Shown: piece by piece, positions 1-9,490 of the stretch
How positions within the stretch are numbered: position 1 is the first letter of the stretch
Layout: every line of letters begins with the position of its first letter
DNA from: Bacillus mesophilus
GTDB taxonomy: Bacteria; Bacillota; Bacilli; Bacillales; SA4
Direction: 5' to 3'
DNA: 64,000 nt
NCBI RefSeq assembly: GCF_011008845.1
Contig: NZ_JAAIWM010000002.1
Location: 248,001-312,000 of the forward strand
Program-made: the position numbers and the translations under genes
Notes under the pieces: generated by a model
Seen by the model: only the letters and a program-made list of their open reading frames with translations
Told to the model about the DNA's origin: nothing
The model's database searches: none

Positions 1-505
1 CTCTTGGTAATAGTTGGACAAACAGGACCACTGCGATTACGCCAAAAGGGTATGCAATTCCATATCCAACCGATGCCACGGGATCATTCGTTGCTTGAAG
101 GGCTGCTGCGAGGCCGGGTGTACTCGTTAACGCGCCCGTCATAATTCCAATACTCAATGCTTTCGATAGGTTAAAGACTTTTGAAACAATCACCGTTGTT
201 ACTGCTGCTAATAGAACAGTTAAAATGCTTATAAGTCCAAATATCATTCCACTCGTACGAATCATCCTAAAAAATCGTGGGCCAGCCTGAAGTCCAACTG
301 CAACAATAAACAAACTTAGCCCAAGATTTTGGACAATAGGGGAAACCTGGAGTCCAAAATGCCCGAAAATCATGGCAATTAGTAGTACACCCGCAGAACC
401 TAGACTAAGTCCTTTGACTTTTATTTGACCGAGCCATGATCCTAAGAACAGAATCAAAAATAATAATAACAATGGTTCCTCTAAGAAACCCTCAATCCAC
501 CTCAT
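1..505 (-). CDS. AspT/YidE/YbjL-type membrane transporter, 3' part missing
   Basis: Reading leftward from an ATG at 505, the frame stays open to the window edge (about 168 residues). It begins MRWIEGFLEEPLLLLF and carries several hydrophobic spans, a Gly-rich GLSLGSAGVLL segment and a TGALTSTPGLAAALQA segment. This layout is typical of the duplicated domain of aspartate:alanine exchanger (AAE) family antiporters. Only the first membrane half is here; the regulatory (TrkA-C) part and second half would lie outside the window. The substrate cannot be told from sequence. An alternative ATG at 512 gives only six codons, so 505 is the likely start. Confidence 0.75.
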   Translation of the reverse strand, partial: MRWIEGFLEEPLLLLFLILFLGSWLGQIKVKGLSLGSAGVLLIAMIFGHFGLQVSPIVQNLGLSLFIVAVGLQAGPRFFRMIRTSGMIFGLISILTVLLAAVTTVIVSKVFNLSKALSIGIMTGALTSTPGLAAALQATNDPVASVGYGIAYPFGVIAVVLFVQLLPR

Positions 506-679
506 TCTTCATGGCCCCCAATATATACTGTATATACTATGTTGTCCATTATGTAGTATGGCTTTTTATATGAGAATAATGAGGTGATATGTGATTTTAA
601 TCCCCTTAGCTCCGAAGGCTTCATAAGTTCTATATACTCATTCTTTAAACGTCCTTTAATAACGACCATTCAAATAAGA

Positions 680-1138
680 TTATGTCGTAAATATTATCTC
701 TCCTAGCTCACTAGGCTTTTCACTTGTAATCCTAATTTCTATAACTGCTCCGGTTTTAGCATAAATGTACAAGTCCTCAAGCTCTAGAATGATTGAAGTT
801 AGAGTTTCTGTTTTACTACTCTTATAACCATATCCACTTACTTTTTTTATGAATTTATGATCCACCGAAAATCTTGAACCCTTTATCACATGCTTGTAAT
901 GTGGATCATCTATTAGACTAAACTCAATTGGGTCAGGCGTATTTTGTTCTTTTAGTAGCAAAATATCTTCTTGATTGTCTTCTATCCAGTCTAACTTCCA
1001 ATAACTTATGTCGGCTGTATCTTCATTCCTAATAAATAATAAGGGTTCAACAGAATACAGAATAAGATCCTTATTTGTTCGATATGTATCAAGCTTATTA
1101 GCAAGAATTCCTTCTAATAAGCAATCTTTAATTAACAT
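680..1138 (-). CDS. hypothetical protein, 152 aa
   Basis: Soluble, acidic protein with no membrane segment and no motif I recognise. I chose the ATG at 1138 because a GGGAGAGG site sits a few bases upstream; an in-frame ATG-like start at 1162 would add eight residues without a better site. The C-terminal half is rich in beta-type residues (LTSIILELEDLYIYAKTG). It stands alone between the transporter gene and another hypothetical gene on the same strand. Function unknown. Confidence 0.6.
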   Translation of the reverse strand: MLIKDCLLEGILANKLDTYRTNKDLILYSVEPLLFIRNEDTADISYWKLDWIEDNQEDILLLKEQNTPDPIEFSLIDDPHYKHVIKGSRFSVDHKFIKKVSGYGYKSSKTETLTSIILELEDLYIYAKTGAVIEIRITSEKPSELGEIIFTT

Positions 1139-1282
1139 AAACCTCTCCCAAATCTCATTCACTCTTTCTCACTCTTTCTTTTTATTAATAGGACATTCTG
1201 CAAATTAGACGTCCTAAACCATTCGGTACCCGCCTAAACTATGAACTTCTAACACTAATTCCTCGTTAGCTTGATAACTTCC

Positions 1283-1317
1283 AAAAAAAAGCACTTCTCC
1301 TTCTTGAAGAAATGCTC
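1283..1317 (-). terminator. rho-independent terminator, copy of a dispersed repeat
   Basis: On the minus strand an imperfect stem (AGCATTTCT paired with AGAAGTGCT) closes a short loop and is followed by eight T. It lies 20 bp past the stop of the gene at 1339-1896. Its flank (TTGATAACTTCC on plus) resembles the flanks of hairpins at 2.3, 26.9 and 28.3 kb. Confidence 0.7.
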
Positions 1318-1338
1318 CCTATAGTTTAAGTATACCGT

Positions 1339-1896
1339 TTACAAACTCCCGTTTTTCCTGCGTTCCATTGATTTAGAGAATCCAAAACAATCTCTAAATA
1401 GCTTTCTACCGACATATTGCTGAAAATTATCGTATTTAAATCTGTAATATTCGTTCCAATAGCTAATCATTCTGTGATAGCTTTTGCAAAACGAAACATT
1501 ATTTTGAAGACAAAAATTTTTGATCCGTTCTGTGTCCTGGTCTTTTAAGATTTCATAAGTCATTTCTAATATATCTAAAACATATTCATCACATATTTTT
1601 ACGATGTATGGAATGGACCAATCATCATAATCCATCAAAAGTAATGAATTCAAATGTTTTTGTCTTACAAGACCGTCACAACTTCTTGAATAGATGCAAT
1701 GCACAATCATTTTTTGTTGTTCATTTAAACTGTGCATAAATTCATCTGAATTATCAATGTAATAAATACGATAAGGGAAATTAATCACGTAATTGTTTTG
1801 AAAATAATCAACAATATCCTCTGATACTCCAATAGTGACATTATTGTTGGTCTTTTGCGAAATGAGTTTAACTACTTTAGACACATCATCTCTCAA
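1339..1896 (-). CDS. hypothetical protein, 185 aa, 5' end uncertain
   Basis: Soluble protein, rich in aromatic and charged residues; no family recognised. The only start codon in frame is a TTG at 1896 with no Shine-Dalgarno sequence before it. Coding-like sequence (reading ...CIFHDGFPNNLRDDV) continues upstream in the same frame to a TGA at 1948-1950 without any ATG or GTG. Either the TTG is used weakly or the true start has been lost. A terminator follows at 1283-1317. Confidence 0.55.
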   Translation of the reverse strand: MRDDVSKVVKLISQKTNNNVTIGVSEDIVDYFQNNYVINFPYRIYYIDNSDEFMHSLNEQQKMIVHCIYSRSCDGLVRQKHLNSLLLMDYDDWSIPYIVKICDEYVLDILEMTYEILKDQDTERIKNFCLQNNVSFCKSYHRMISYWNEYYRFKYDNFQQYVGRKLFRDCFGFSKSMERRKNGSL

Positions 1897-2104
1897 ATTG
1901 TTTGGAAATCCATCGTGAAAAATACAATCACATCCCTGCTTTGAACTTCATTTGTGTTGTCAACTAATCTTACTCTTACTTAAATAAGAAAACTGCCAAC
2001 ATCTTGGCAGCCTATGCAATACACTATTAGGTAAAAAAAGCTTGCGATCATAATGAAAAGTATAGACAACGAGAAAAAACCAATAAAAAAATAGCCAAAG
2101 TACC

Positions 2105-2206
2105 TTAACGGTTTAGGTGATTTTTGAGATTAACATCTGTAGGAAAACCTTCAATACTATTCATATGTTCCATTGCATCATTAATGGGTTTCTTCTCACT
2201 CATCAT
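2105..2206 (-). CDS. small ORF, 32-33 aa, unknown
   Basis: An AAGGAGGG site at 2211-2217 precedes two adjacent ATG codons (2206 and 2203); the second has the better spacing. The product begins MSEKKPINDAMEHMNS and is short, hydrophilic and without cysteine. The strong ribosome binding site is the main support; no homologue is recognised. It is followed by A/T-rich intergenic sequence containing no clear hairpin. Confidence 0.4.
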   Translation of the reverse strand: MMSEKKPINDAMEHMNSIEGFPTDVNLKNHLNR

Positions 2207-2295
2207 AACCCTCCTTGATTGATAATATGATATAACTCACCTAAAGCATTCAACATTTATTTAGTAATACCTTTTCAACTAATCTTCTCTTTACT

Positions 2296-2346
2296 TCAAT
2301 AAAAATGGTGCGATCTCCGTCTTGAAGAAATGCCCTCTTTATCTGA
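2296..2346 (-). repeat. degenerate copy of dispersed terminator-like repeat
   Basis: On the minus strand a weak GC-AT-TC/GA-GATCGC stem is followed by CATTTTTATTGAAG. The tail resembles the tails of hairpins at 26.9 and 28.3 kb (TTATTTTNGTTGAAG). It sits just downstream of the 2355-2918 gene, where a terminator is expected, but its stem is imperfect. Confidence 0.4.
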
Positions 2347-2354
2347 AGGGCAAT

Positions 2355-2918
2355 TTATAAATCAATTGTATCGATCACTTCATCAGTATTTTTATTCATT
2401 AATTTAATTTCCCCTACTTCAAGAGCAGTATCGCTTTCAAAATACCAAATGTATATGTCCTCTAATTGATATTCTTCTACAATATAGGAAGGCAGCATCT
2501 CTAAGCTTAGTAAATTAGCATTATTTTCATCAATTTTAATATATTTTTCATCGCCATCTTTAATTTTAATTAATCCATATATTAGATTGTCACTGTGCCC
2601 TTGATACCCGTTCAACTTTTCATAATTTCTTTTATGATCCATAGGGCTATATGTAAGCATTCCTGACTTCCATCCAAAAAGTCCTTTTTTTACATAAGTA
2701 GCTCCCAAATGGTTTTTATCCTTTATGAAAAAGAATAGAGCATTACCGTTTCTTTTATATGCTGGGTATAACAATAAATCTTTATCAATAGCTAATAGAG
2801 CTTCGTTCGGTTCTGAGTAGGAATTTGATTTTTCTGCTATAAACCAGATTAGAGATATGGTAATTAAAATTACAATTAATATACTCAATGAAATTTTTAA
2901 TAACAAGTTCTTTCCCAC
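2355..2918 (-). CDS. membrane-anchored hypothetical protein, 187 aa
   Basis: A single N-terminal hydrophobic segment (about residues 7-28, ending IWFIAEK) anchors a hydrophilic domain that should face outside. No cysteine lipobox is present. The start is GTG at 2918, chosen because AAAGGTGAGG lies seven bases upstream. The extracytoplasmic part has no motif I can name. It precedes a small two-helix membrane protein gene on its upstream side (2994-3200), but the 75-bp gap gives no proof of an operon. Confidence 0.6.
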   Translation of the reverse strand: MGKNLLLKISLSILIVILITISLIWFIAEKSNSYSEPNEALLAIDKDLLLYPAYKRNGNALFFFIKDKNHLGATYVKKGLFGWKSGMLTYSPMDHKRNYEKLNGYQGHSDNLIYGLIKIKDGDEKYIKIDENNANLLSLEMLPSYIVEEYQLEDIYIWYFESDTALEVGEIKLMNKNTDEVIDTIDL

Positions 2919-2993
2919 TAAAAAACCTCACCTTTCTTAATTCCTATACAATAAAAACTCCAAACCCTTCTTCCACTAAACTTCTCAGTTAGC

Positions 2994-3200
2994 TTAATAT
3001 AGCCTTAAAGTATCAACTATTGAACTAAGAAAGACTATAATCACAGCAATCCCAAAAAAGAAAAAGAAAACATTGAAAATCAACTTTTGGAACTTGTCTT
3101 CAGGAAACATTGATTTATATTTTATGTTAACCCAATATAAAACAAAGATCTCAATAACTATCATAAGGAAGAAGATAATATTAAAAGCTATCCTTATCAC
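2994..3200 (-). CDS. small two-helix membrane protein, 68 aa
   Basis: Two long hydrophobic stretches (about 5-25 and 40-62), the second beginning with a run of phenylalanines, separated by a short charged linker KYKSMFPEDKFQK. The start would be GTG at 3200; the nearby ATG at 3206 runs into a stop after two codons. The ribosome binding site is weak. Function unknown. Confidence 0.5.
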   Translation of the reverse strand: MIRIAFNIIFFLMIVIEIFVLYWVNIKYKSMFPEDKFQKLIFNVFFFFFGIAVIIVFLSSIVDTLRLY

Positions 3201-3361
3201 CCCATTATAGTAATTACGTTAAGTTATTCTTCAAGTAAACTTACCCGTTAGTCGATAAAGCTCAATTTATATAGAATAGTATACTTACAGAATAATCTTA
3301 TAAAATAAAAAACAATCTTGAAAAGCGTACATTTCATAAAGTGAATGTATTTACGACTATA

Positions 3362-3392
3362 AAAAAGCAGTCCGTTTTCGGACTACTTTTTC
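3362..3392 (-). terminator. rho-independent terminator (works on either strand)
   Basis: AGTCCG-TTTT-CGGACT stem at 3369-3384 with T runs on both sides (TTTTT on plus, TTTTTT on minus). It lies 39 bp beyond the stop of the minus-strand gene at 3431-3610. Confidence 0.75.
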
Positions 3393-3430
3393 TATTTTGC
3401 ACCCAAAAACTGAACTACTCATAAGCAGCC

Positions 3431-3610
3431 CTACAACTCTTTCTTCTCCTCTTGATAGTGAGTATGGTGACTTAAACTCTCTTCGTTCTTACCGCTCACA
3501 ATATTATCAAAAGGTGTATAGTTATTGGAAGGAAACCTCTTGTTCTTCATTGTTTTTATTGTAATCAAAGCAATGATGGCAAGTAGAAATACCAAAAATA
3601 TAAAAGTCAT
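3431..3610 (-). CDS. DUF3951-like small membrane protein, 59 aa
   Basis: One N-terminal membrane helix (TFIFLVFLLAIIALITI) is followed by a basic stretch and then NNYTPFDNI, a motif seen in the DUF3951 family of Bacillus. I set the start at the ATG at 3610 because AGAAGGGGG lies nine bases upstream; an in-frame TTG at 3631 would add seven residues over the ribosome binding site itself. The tail is His/Glu-rich. The family has no known function. Confidence 0.6.
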   Translation of the reverse strand: MTFIFLVFLLAIIALITIKTMKNKRFPSNNYTPFDNIVSGKNEESLSHHTHYQEEKKEL

Positions 3611-3639
3611 TTGTCGTTTCCCCCTTCTCAAAATATTAT

Positions 3640-3837
3640 TTAAATGTTCCTGTTAATAATAAAAAGTTCTCTAATGAATGCCCCAATACATATTGAACAC
3701 CCTATCACTACCATTGAAGAAACCCCTCTTACAAACGGATAAGGACTGAAAATAGTTTGAATACTTCCTAAAACCGTCAATATTCCTAGTAGAGTACAAC
3801 CCATATATAATTGTTTTTTCAGTTTGGTAAGATCCAC
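3640..3837 (-). CDS. small two-helix membrane protein, 65 aa
   Basis: GTG start at 3837 preceded by a perfect AAGGAGG with seven-base spacing. The product has a Lys-rich N-terminus (DLTKLKKQ) and two hydrophobic helices (about 11-30 and 37-58). It sits 29 bp upstream of the DUF3951-like gene on the same strand, and the two may be co-transcribed. No function is known. Confidence 0.6.
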   Translation of the reverse strand: MDLTKLKKQLYMGCTLLGILTVLGSIQTIFSPYPFVRGVSSMVVIGCSICIGAFIRELFIINRNI

Positions 3838-3885
3838 TTTTAGTCCTCCTTAACATTTTCATCTACATGTGCTATTCAACAACGA

Positions 3886-3917
3886 AAAAGCATAATCCTT
3901 TTTTGGATTATGCTTTC
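3886..3917 (-). terminator. rho-independent terminator of the EAL gene
   Basis: Minus strand: AAGCATAATCC, loop of A, GGATTATGCTT, then T run. It begins 10 bp after the stop of the 3927-6029 gene. Confidence 0.85.
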
Positions 3918-3926
3918 TCACTTACA

Positions 3927-6029
3927 CTATAAATTTTTTCCATATGATAAGAGGTATCCTCTTAATTCATCGATTGGAATTGGTTTTGAATAAAAGTAAC
4001 CCTGGACTTCATCACATCCAATTTCTTTTAAGAATTGCACGTTTTCCTTTGTTTCAGCACCTTCAGCCAGAACAACAAGATTTAGATTATGTCCAAGATT
4101 CACGATAGAAGTTAATAATGTTTTATTTGTAAGATCATTATTCTTTAAAAATTGTCTATCAATCTTCAAACGGTCTATCGGTAGTTTACTTAAATAACTA
4201 AGCGAACTATAGCCTGCACCAAAATCATCCAAGCTGATTTTCATACCAAGATCTTTCATTTGGTTTAGGATTGTAATGGAATGATTAAAATCCAAAAGTG
4301 CTCCCTCTGTGATCTCAAAATCAATTAAAGAAGGATTTAGTCCTGATTTTTGAACGACAGATTGAATGTCACTTAATAAAGAGTTACTTGTAAAATGGGT
4401 AGGTGATAGATTAACGGAAATCTTTAGTTCTATATCTAACTCATCATTAAGTCTCTTTATTTGCATGAATGCATGTTCAAAAATCCACACACTAAGTCGA
4501 TCTATTAGATTCAGCTCTTCGGAAAGCTGAATAAAATAATAAGGTGATAGAAGTCCTTTTTGAGGATGATTCCAGCGTACTAAGGCTTCTACCCCAATCA
4601 GTTTACCTGACAACAAGTCAATCTGAGGTTGAAAATGAACGACAAATTGTTCTTCTTCTATTGCTTTACGAAAATCCATTTCAAAGGACAGTTTTTCATC
4701 AATACTACTTAATAATTTTTCTTCAAAAAATTTAATGTTTCCTGTAGACAGCTGCTTGGAATAGGATCTGGCTATATCAGCATTTTTTATAAGTGTTGAC
4801 CAGTCTTGTCCATCCTTAGGATAAATACTTATCCCTATTGCTGGTGCTACTTCAAACAGTCTCTCACCGATTCTAATTGATTTAGGTGAATGGTTAAGAA
4901 TTGATTGTGATGTTGCTAGTAGATTCTCAGCATTACTAAATTGGGGAACAAGGATAACAAAATCCTTCTCACCCCACCTAATTAGTATTCCGTAGTGATC
5001 GATTTGGGGTTTTATTGCATGAATAACTTTCGAGATATATTCTTCTCCCTTTCCATATCCCAATAAGTCTATCACCTTAAAATAGCCGTCTAGACTAATA
5101 AATAGTAGAGCTACCTCATCATAATCTTTTATGTTTATCAAATCATTTACATATCTTCGATTTGGTAACCCCGTTAATAAGTCAAAATAAGCCAGTTGAT
5201 TAAGCTCTTTATGGTGTTGTTTTAGCTTCAACTTCTCCACTGAAGAAAGGTAAAACATGGAATAAAGAAGCACCTCAATAATTAATAGCGCTACTGTTAA
5301 TATATTAATTTTCAAATGCTCTTCTTCAACACGTTTGGCATATTCATTTCCATCAAAATCTAATACAAGCACAGCTTCTACTTGATAATATTGATTGATG
5401 ATTGGATAAAAAGCACTAATAGTACTTCTCCCATAATGTACTTTTGGAACAGTCTGCATCATGAAGTTACCCAAAAATGCACCTTTTAGTTCGGGAGTGT
5501 TTTCACCATATATATTTCCAATCGGAATCACCTGTTCAATGTCACCACTAATTACGCCATCATTATTATAATCTGTTGCAGGAGCAACAACAAAATAGAT
5601 GTCATCGTTACTATTCTTTTTTAGAGTATATATGCTTTGAATCTCTAATTTCCCTTGCCATGTCGTCATTTTATTTAGGATTGTTTGATAGAGCTCGTCA
5701 TCATTAGTAGTCTTGAAATGAAGCCCAGCATGTCCAATGTCTAGTAATTCCGTTCCAATTAGACTCCCAGTATCTTTTGCATAACTTTCAATTATTTCAT
5801 GCTCCTTTTCTACAAAAACGACATGACCAATTTGTCCTAGGATCAATGTAGCGAATGTCACGACAAAGAATATAATAGTGGAAATGAAGCTAAAACTTTT
5901 AGGAATATCTGATAGCTTCTTCCTAGCTATCCCCCTTATGAGTATGGGTGAAAACACTATTAAAAATAAACAAACCATATAATAGACGAAATGGTGAAAA
6001 TCAAAGTTCCAATGGAAAAAGTAATTCAT
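3927..6029 (-). CDS. membrane sensor c-di-GMP phosphodiesterase, degenerate GGDEF plus EAL
   Basis: 700 aa. Two N-terminal helices (about 12-30 and 48-72), an extracellular sensor region to about 240, a further helix (243-262), then a GGDEF domain (275-435) and an EAL domain (450-695). The GGDEF signature is GEKDF (353-357), missing the second Gly and the catalytic acidic pair, so diguanylate cyclase activity is unlikely. The EAL domain looks active: EAL at 481-483, DDFGAGYSS near 598, KIDRQF and AEGAET are intact. The likely role is c-di-GMP breakdown controlled by an external signal. The gene is monocistronic with its own terminator. Confidence 0.9.
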   Translation of the reverse strand: MNYFFHWNFDFHHFVYYMVCLFLIVFSPILIRGIARKKLSDIPKSFSFISTIIFFVVTFATLILGQIGHVVFVEKEHEIIESYAKDTGSLIGTELLDIGHAGLHFKTTNDDELYQTILNKMTTWQGKLEIQSIYTLKKNSNDDIYFVVAPATDYNNDGVISGDIEQVIPIGNIYGENTPELKGAFLGNFMMQTVPKVHYGRSTISAFYPIINQYYQVEAVLVLDFDGNEYAKRVEEEHLKINILTVALLIIEVLLYSMFYLSSVEKLKLKQHHKELNQLAYFDLLTGLPNRRYVNDLINIKDYDEVALLFISLDGYFKVIDLLGYGKGEEYISKVIHAIKPQIDHYGILIRWGEKDFVILVPQFSNAENLLATSQSILNHSPKSIRIGERLFEVAPAIGISIYPKDGQDWSTLIKNADIARSYSKQLSTGNIKFFEEKLLSSIDEKLSFEMDFRKAIEEEQFVVHFQPQIDLLSGKLIGVEALVRWNHPQKGLLSPYYFIQLSEELNLIDRLSVWIFEHAFMQIKRLNDELDIELKISVNLSPTHFTSNSLLSDIQSVVQKSGLNPSLIDFEITEGALLDFNHSITILNQMKDLGMKISLDDFGAGYSSLSYLSKLPIDRLKIDRQFLKNNDLTNKTLLTSIVNLGHNLNLVVLAEGAETKENVQFLKEIGCDEVQGYFYSKPIPIDELRGYLLSYGKNL

Positions 6030-6177
6030 GTAAAAAACCCCATATTTTTATTTTGCCTGATATGATACTTATCGGCTTATAGTAGGGAGATTGAATACTA
6101 GTAGCTCCATTGTTAATTATTTCCAGGAAAACTCTCAATAACTGGGTCCGTTAATATTGGAGTCAAATCGTTAGTAG

Positions 6178-7338
6178 TCATTTAACTGCAAATAATCCAT
6201 TTGACTCTAATGCCTCTAAAATCACACTGGTTAAACTGTGCTCACCTTTAGCATCGAGTCCTGTTTCCCAAACCATCATACCACCCAAGCCGTTGTCTAA
6301 AGCAAGCTCAATTTTCTGTTTTACTGTAGCTGTTCCATTGTAATGATAGGTTGTGCCATTCATAATAGTCTTGTCAGAATCAGCGTTCTTTGGATTTTGA
6401 TTAATGATCGCCTCATACGATACTTGCTTTATACTAGGGTCCTCGGGCTGACCGTATAAAGGAACACCGAGGACAAGCTTTTCTTTAGAAATCTTGTGTT
6501 GCTCAAACAGGTTTGTCCAATAGTTGATAATGTTTACATTGTGGGTAAATGGAGAAAGATTTGCTGCGTTATATTCTCCGTCCCATTGACCGTCATAGGC
6601 CATTATGTTTACAAAATCAACATGTGCAAACATCGAAGGTTCGAATACTACATTATGAAGCTCAGTTCCTGCAACACTATGAACCTTTGCATTAACAGCA
6701 ATCGATAATTCTTTATCACGAGATTGAAGTTGTTTATTTAGTTCCTCTACAAAAATTAATAGATTATGTGCATCTTCCTTATTTCGTGGGTGTTCAAAAT
6801 CGACATCAATTCCATCAAGGCTTTCACGATCTACTACACCAACCAATTCATTCACAAGGGTTGTCCTTGCTACTGGATTTGTGATGGCTTCTTTGAAATA
6901 TTCATAGGATTCTCCACCGTTAATATGAAACCATCCTCCCACAGCTAACATCGTTTTGGTATCGTGTTTTGCTGCATTTGATACCATTTTACGTAGATTT
7001 TCCATAGCGGTATCTCCATTAAGCAATAGCTTTCCATCCTTCGTTGGATGAGCAAAGGAAAAAATAACATGTGTTAAATCTGAATAGTTAACGGAGTCAG
7101 GATCCCTAAAGTCCTGGACATATCCCATTAATACTTTTGATTTCTTATCTTCCACTTTGGGTTTCTGCTTTAAGATAAGCATTCTCTCTGCTAAAGGTGC
7201 ATCATCTATTGATAAGAAGTAATTTTCCTCTGTTTCTGCCTGATGACTTGTAAAAGTAGAATAGAGAACTCCTGATAGAAAGCCTCCTGTAAAGGTAACA
7301 ACCATTACCAACACAAGGAGAAGGTATTTGATTCTCAT
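6178..7338 (-). CDS. exported glycoside hydrolase family 18 protein
   Basis: 386 aa from the ATG at 7338, which has AGGAGG eight bases upstream; a longer frame to 7425 lacks a site. An N-terminal signal/anchor helix (MRIKYLLLVLVMVVTF) is followed by a GH18 barrel. The catalytic DxxDxDxE motif is intact (DGIDVDFE), as are the MLAVGGW strand and the MAYDGQWDG and MMVWETGLD segments near the barrel end. GH18 enzymes cleave chitin or peptidoglycan-type beta-1,4 linkages. There is no LysM or other binding module, so the target is unclear. Confidence 0.88.
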   Translation of the reverse strand: MRIKYLLLVLVMVVTFTGGFLSGVLYSTFTSHQAETEENYFLSIDDAPLAERMLILKQKPKVEDKKSKVLMGYVQDFRDPDSVNYSDLTHVIFSFAHPTKDGKLLLNGDTAMENLRKMVSNAAKHDTKTMLAVGGWFHINGGESYEYFKEAITNPVARTTLVNELVGVVDRESLDGIDVDFEHPRNKEDAHNLLIFVEELNKQLQSRDKELSIAVNAKVHSVAGTELHNVVFEPSMFAHVDFVNIMAYDGQWDGEYNAANLSPFTHNVNIINYWTNLFEQHKISKEKLVLGVPLYGQPEDPSIKQVSYEAIINQNPKNADSDKTIMNGTTYHYNGTATVKQKIELALDNGLGGMMVWETGLDAKGEHSLTSVILEALESNGLFAVK

Positions 7339-7783
7339 AGACGATTCCTCCTTAATTCTTGCCTTTGATTGTAACAGAATCAAGGAGGTGAAAGGTCTGG
7401 TAAAATTAGTATCTATTAAAAGCACTAATGGTAAAAGGACATCAGAGCTCCTTCCTATCCAATCATTCTTCCACTAGCTAAGAAAAAGAGTCTAAAATTA
7501 ACGAATTGAGATGCTCTTTCAAACTATTTCTTGTTTCACTTTCATTCACAGAGACCTATTATTCTTATCAATAATAGGGTTTTTTTCCGTTCCTTTTGGG
7601 GAGATTCCCTGATTAAAAAGAAAGATAGTTGATTTTATAATAAGCATAAGAACTTAATAAAACGGGTGATATAAATGATGAATCACTAGTTGGAAACTTA
7701 AATTCGTGCTTCAAGAGTAACGGTCAATCGATTGGTTTCTCAATGATTCAACCTAGACATAATCATAAAGGGAGTAAGGAAAA
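7339..7783. other. intergenic region upstream of chemoreceptor gene
   Basis: 445 bp between divergent genes. It holds one plus-strand terminator-like hairpin (7553-7587) with no gene in front of it, and the ribosome binding site GGGAGTAAGG before 7784. I see no convincing sigma-D (TAAA-N15-GCCGATAT) or c-di-GMP riboswitch signature. Confidence 0.5.
7553..7587 (+). terminator. orphan terminator-like hairpin
   Basis: CCTATTATT, six-base loop, AATAATAGG, then GTTTTTTT on the plus strand. No plus-strand ORF precedes it, so it may end a small RNA or sit in the leader of the chemoreceptor transcript. Confidence 0.6.
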
Positions 7784-9475
7784 ATGAAATTCAAGCAAAT
7801 CAAAAGCAAGCTGTTGTTATCGTATTTAGTTTTTGTGATCATGATTGTCTTTTTAGGAGTATTTTCAAACCTAGCGATCATGAATGTAAATGATAATGGG
7901 GAAAAATTATATAAAGACCGTTTTATACCAGTAGTTGATTTAACTTATATTGTTGATAATGCCGGTAGTGTAAGACTTAAAATGGTTTCGGCTCTTCTTC
8001 GAAAGGATGCATCACTAACAGATCAAGCAATAGCAGACTTAAAGGAAATTGATAATCTTATTGAAGCTTACGGTAAAAGTACCTTAGTAGAGGGCGAAGT
8101 AAGAGAGTTTGAACAATTTAAAAGTAATTGGGCTATTTTTAAACAGAGAGTTGAAAATAATGCTGCCTTTATGAAGAGCGGTGACTTTGAAAGTGCTGAC
8201 GCTGGCATAAAAGCTGGAGGACCAGAATACAAAGCAGCTTACGATAACCTTGTTCAGTTAATTGAAATTAACGAGAAAGAATCTGAGAAACTATTAAATA
8301 GTAATAGTCAAATCTTTTCAACCATCCAAATTTCTTTATTGAGTGCAATTATCGTAGCGATTATTATTGCACTCATTGTTGGTACCACAATTGGAAATAG
8401 TATCTCAAAACCAATTAAGTTAGTGGTAGATAGAGTGTCAGCTATTGCTAATGGTGATTTAACAGGGGAGAACCTAAGGGTTAAATCAAAGGATGAAATT
8501 GCTGAATTAGCGTGTGGTATTAATGACATGCAAGCTAATTTAAAGAGTTTAGTTGTGAATACAGCCCAAACGAGTGAGCAAGTATCTGCTTCAGCAGAAG
8601 AGCTAAGTGCCAGTGCAGAACAAAGCACCCATGCTACTGAACAGGTAGCTTCACTATCTCAGGATTCAGCTGAGGGGGCTGACAAACAACTTCAAAGTGT
8701 AAGTGAGATGTCTAGTTCCATTCAACAATTATCAGCTTCACTTCAAGAAATTGTAGCTAGTACAAATGAGATGACTCAATTATCTGATCAGGCTAGTGGT
8801 TCCACTATTAGTGGATCGAAAAAGGTGGAAGAAATCGTTAATCAAATGCAAGTGATCTCAACCATTGTCCATAATTTATCAAGCTTACTAGTAAACCTCG
8901 ATCAAAAATCAAAGGAAATTGGTAATATAACTAGCTTAATTACGAATATATCGGAGCAAACTAATTTACTTGCATTAAACGCTGCGATTGAAGCGGCTAG
9001 AGCGGGAGAGCAGGGAAAGGGATTTGCCGTAGTTGCGGATGAAGTAAGGAAGCTAGCAGAGGAATCTAAAAAGTCTGCTACTCAAATTACAGTCATGTTA
9101 ACGGATATTCAATCAGAGACAAGTCATGCTGTTTCTTATATGAATAGTGGTACAGAAAAGGTAAACGAAGGATTAACCCTTTCGGAAGAAGTCAATGCTT
9201 CATTTAATGAAATTCACCAATTAATCACAGCGGTTTCCTCAAAGGTAAAAGAAGTTTCATCCTCTATGGATGAGATTTCAACCGTAAGTGAACATATCGT
9301 CAATCAAACCGATCAGGTAAAAGAAATTGCTGAAACCAGCGCATCCGCAAGTCAAGAAACATCGGCTGCTACTGAAGAACAGCTTGCCACAATGGAAGAA
9401 GTGGCATCTTCTGCTCAAGCCTTAACCTCATTAGCGGATGAATTACAGGGGATGATTGCTAGATTTAAAATCTAA
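7784..9475 (+). CDS. methyl-accepting chemotaxis protein
   Basis: 563 aa. First helix (about 10-32), a four-helix-bundle type ligand domain (35-180), second helix (180-203), HAMP (205-258) and a long coiled-coil signalling domain. The conserved hairpin tip is present ([21 protein letters not shown], then [13 protein letters not shown]), which contacts CheA/CheW. Glu/Gln-rich methylation helices flank the tip. The C-terminus lacks a CheR-binding pentapeptide. The ligand is unknown. It is a single gene ending in a terminator at 9491-9537. Confidence 0.93.
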   Translation: MKFKQIKSKLLLSYLVFVIMIVFLGVFSNLAIMNVNDNGEKLYKDRFIPVVDLTYIVDNAGSVRLKMVSALLRKDASLTDQAIADLKEIDNLIEAYGKSTLVEGEVREFEQFKSNWAIFKQRVENNAAFMKSGDFESADAGIKAGGPEYKAAYDNLVQLIEINEKESEKLLNSNSQIFSTIQISLLSAIIVAIIIALIVGTTIGNSISKPIKLVVDRVSAIANGDLTGENLRVKSKDEIAELACGINDMQANLKSLVVNTAQTSEQVSASAEELSASAEQSTHATEQVASLSQDSAEGADKQLQSVSEMSSSIQQLSASLQEIVASTNEMTQLSDQASGSTISGSKKVEEIVNQMQVISTIVHNLSSLLVNLDQKSKEIGNITSLITNISEQTNLLALNAAIEAARAGEQGKGFAVVADEVRKLAEESKKSATQITVMLTDIQSETSHAVSYMNSGTEKVNEGLTLSEEVNASFNEIHQLITAVSSKVKEVSSSMDEISTVSEHIVNQTDQVKEIAETSASASQETSAATEEQLATMEEVASSAQALTSLADELQGMIARFKI

Positions 9476-9490
9476 GTGTGAACTACTTTT

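Noticed and set aside
7588-7783. Possible c-di-GMP riboswitch or sigma-D promoter before the chemoreceptor gene
   Set aside because: No conserved riboswitch core and no TAAA-N15-GCCGATAT type pattern could be found.
8308-8628. 106-codon open frame opposite the chemoreceptor gene
   Set aside because: It lies wholly antisense to a well-supported coding region; its openness follows from the codon use of that gene.
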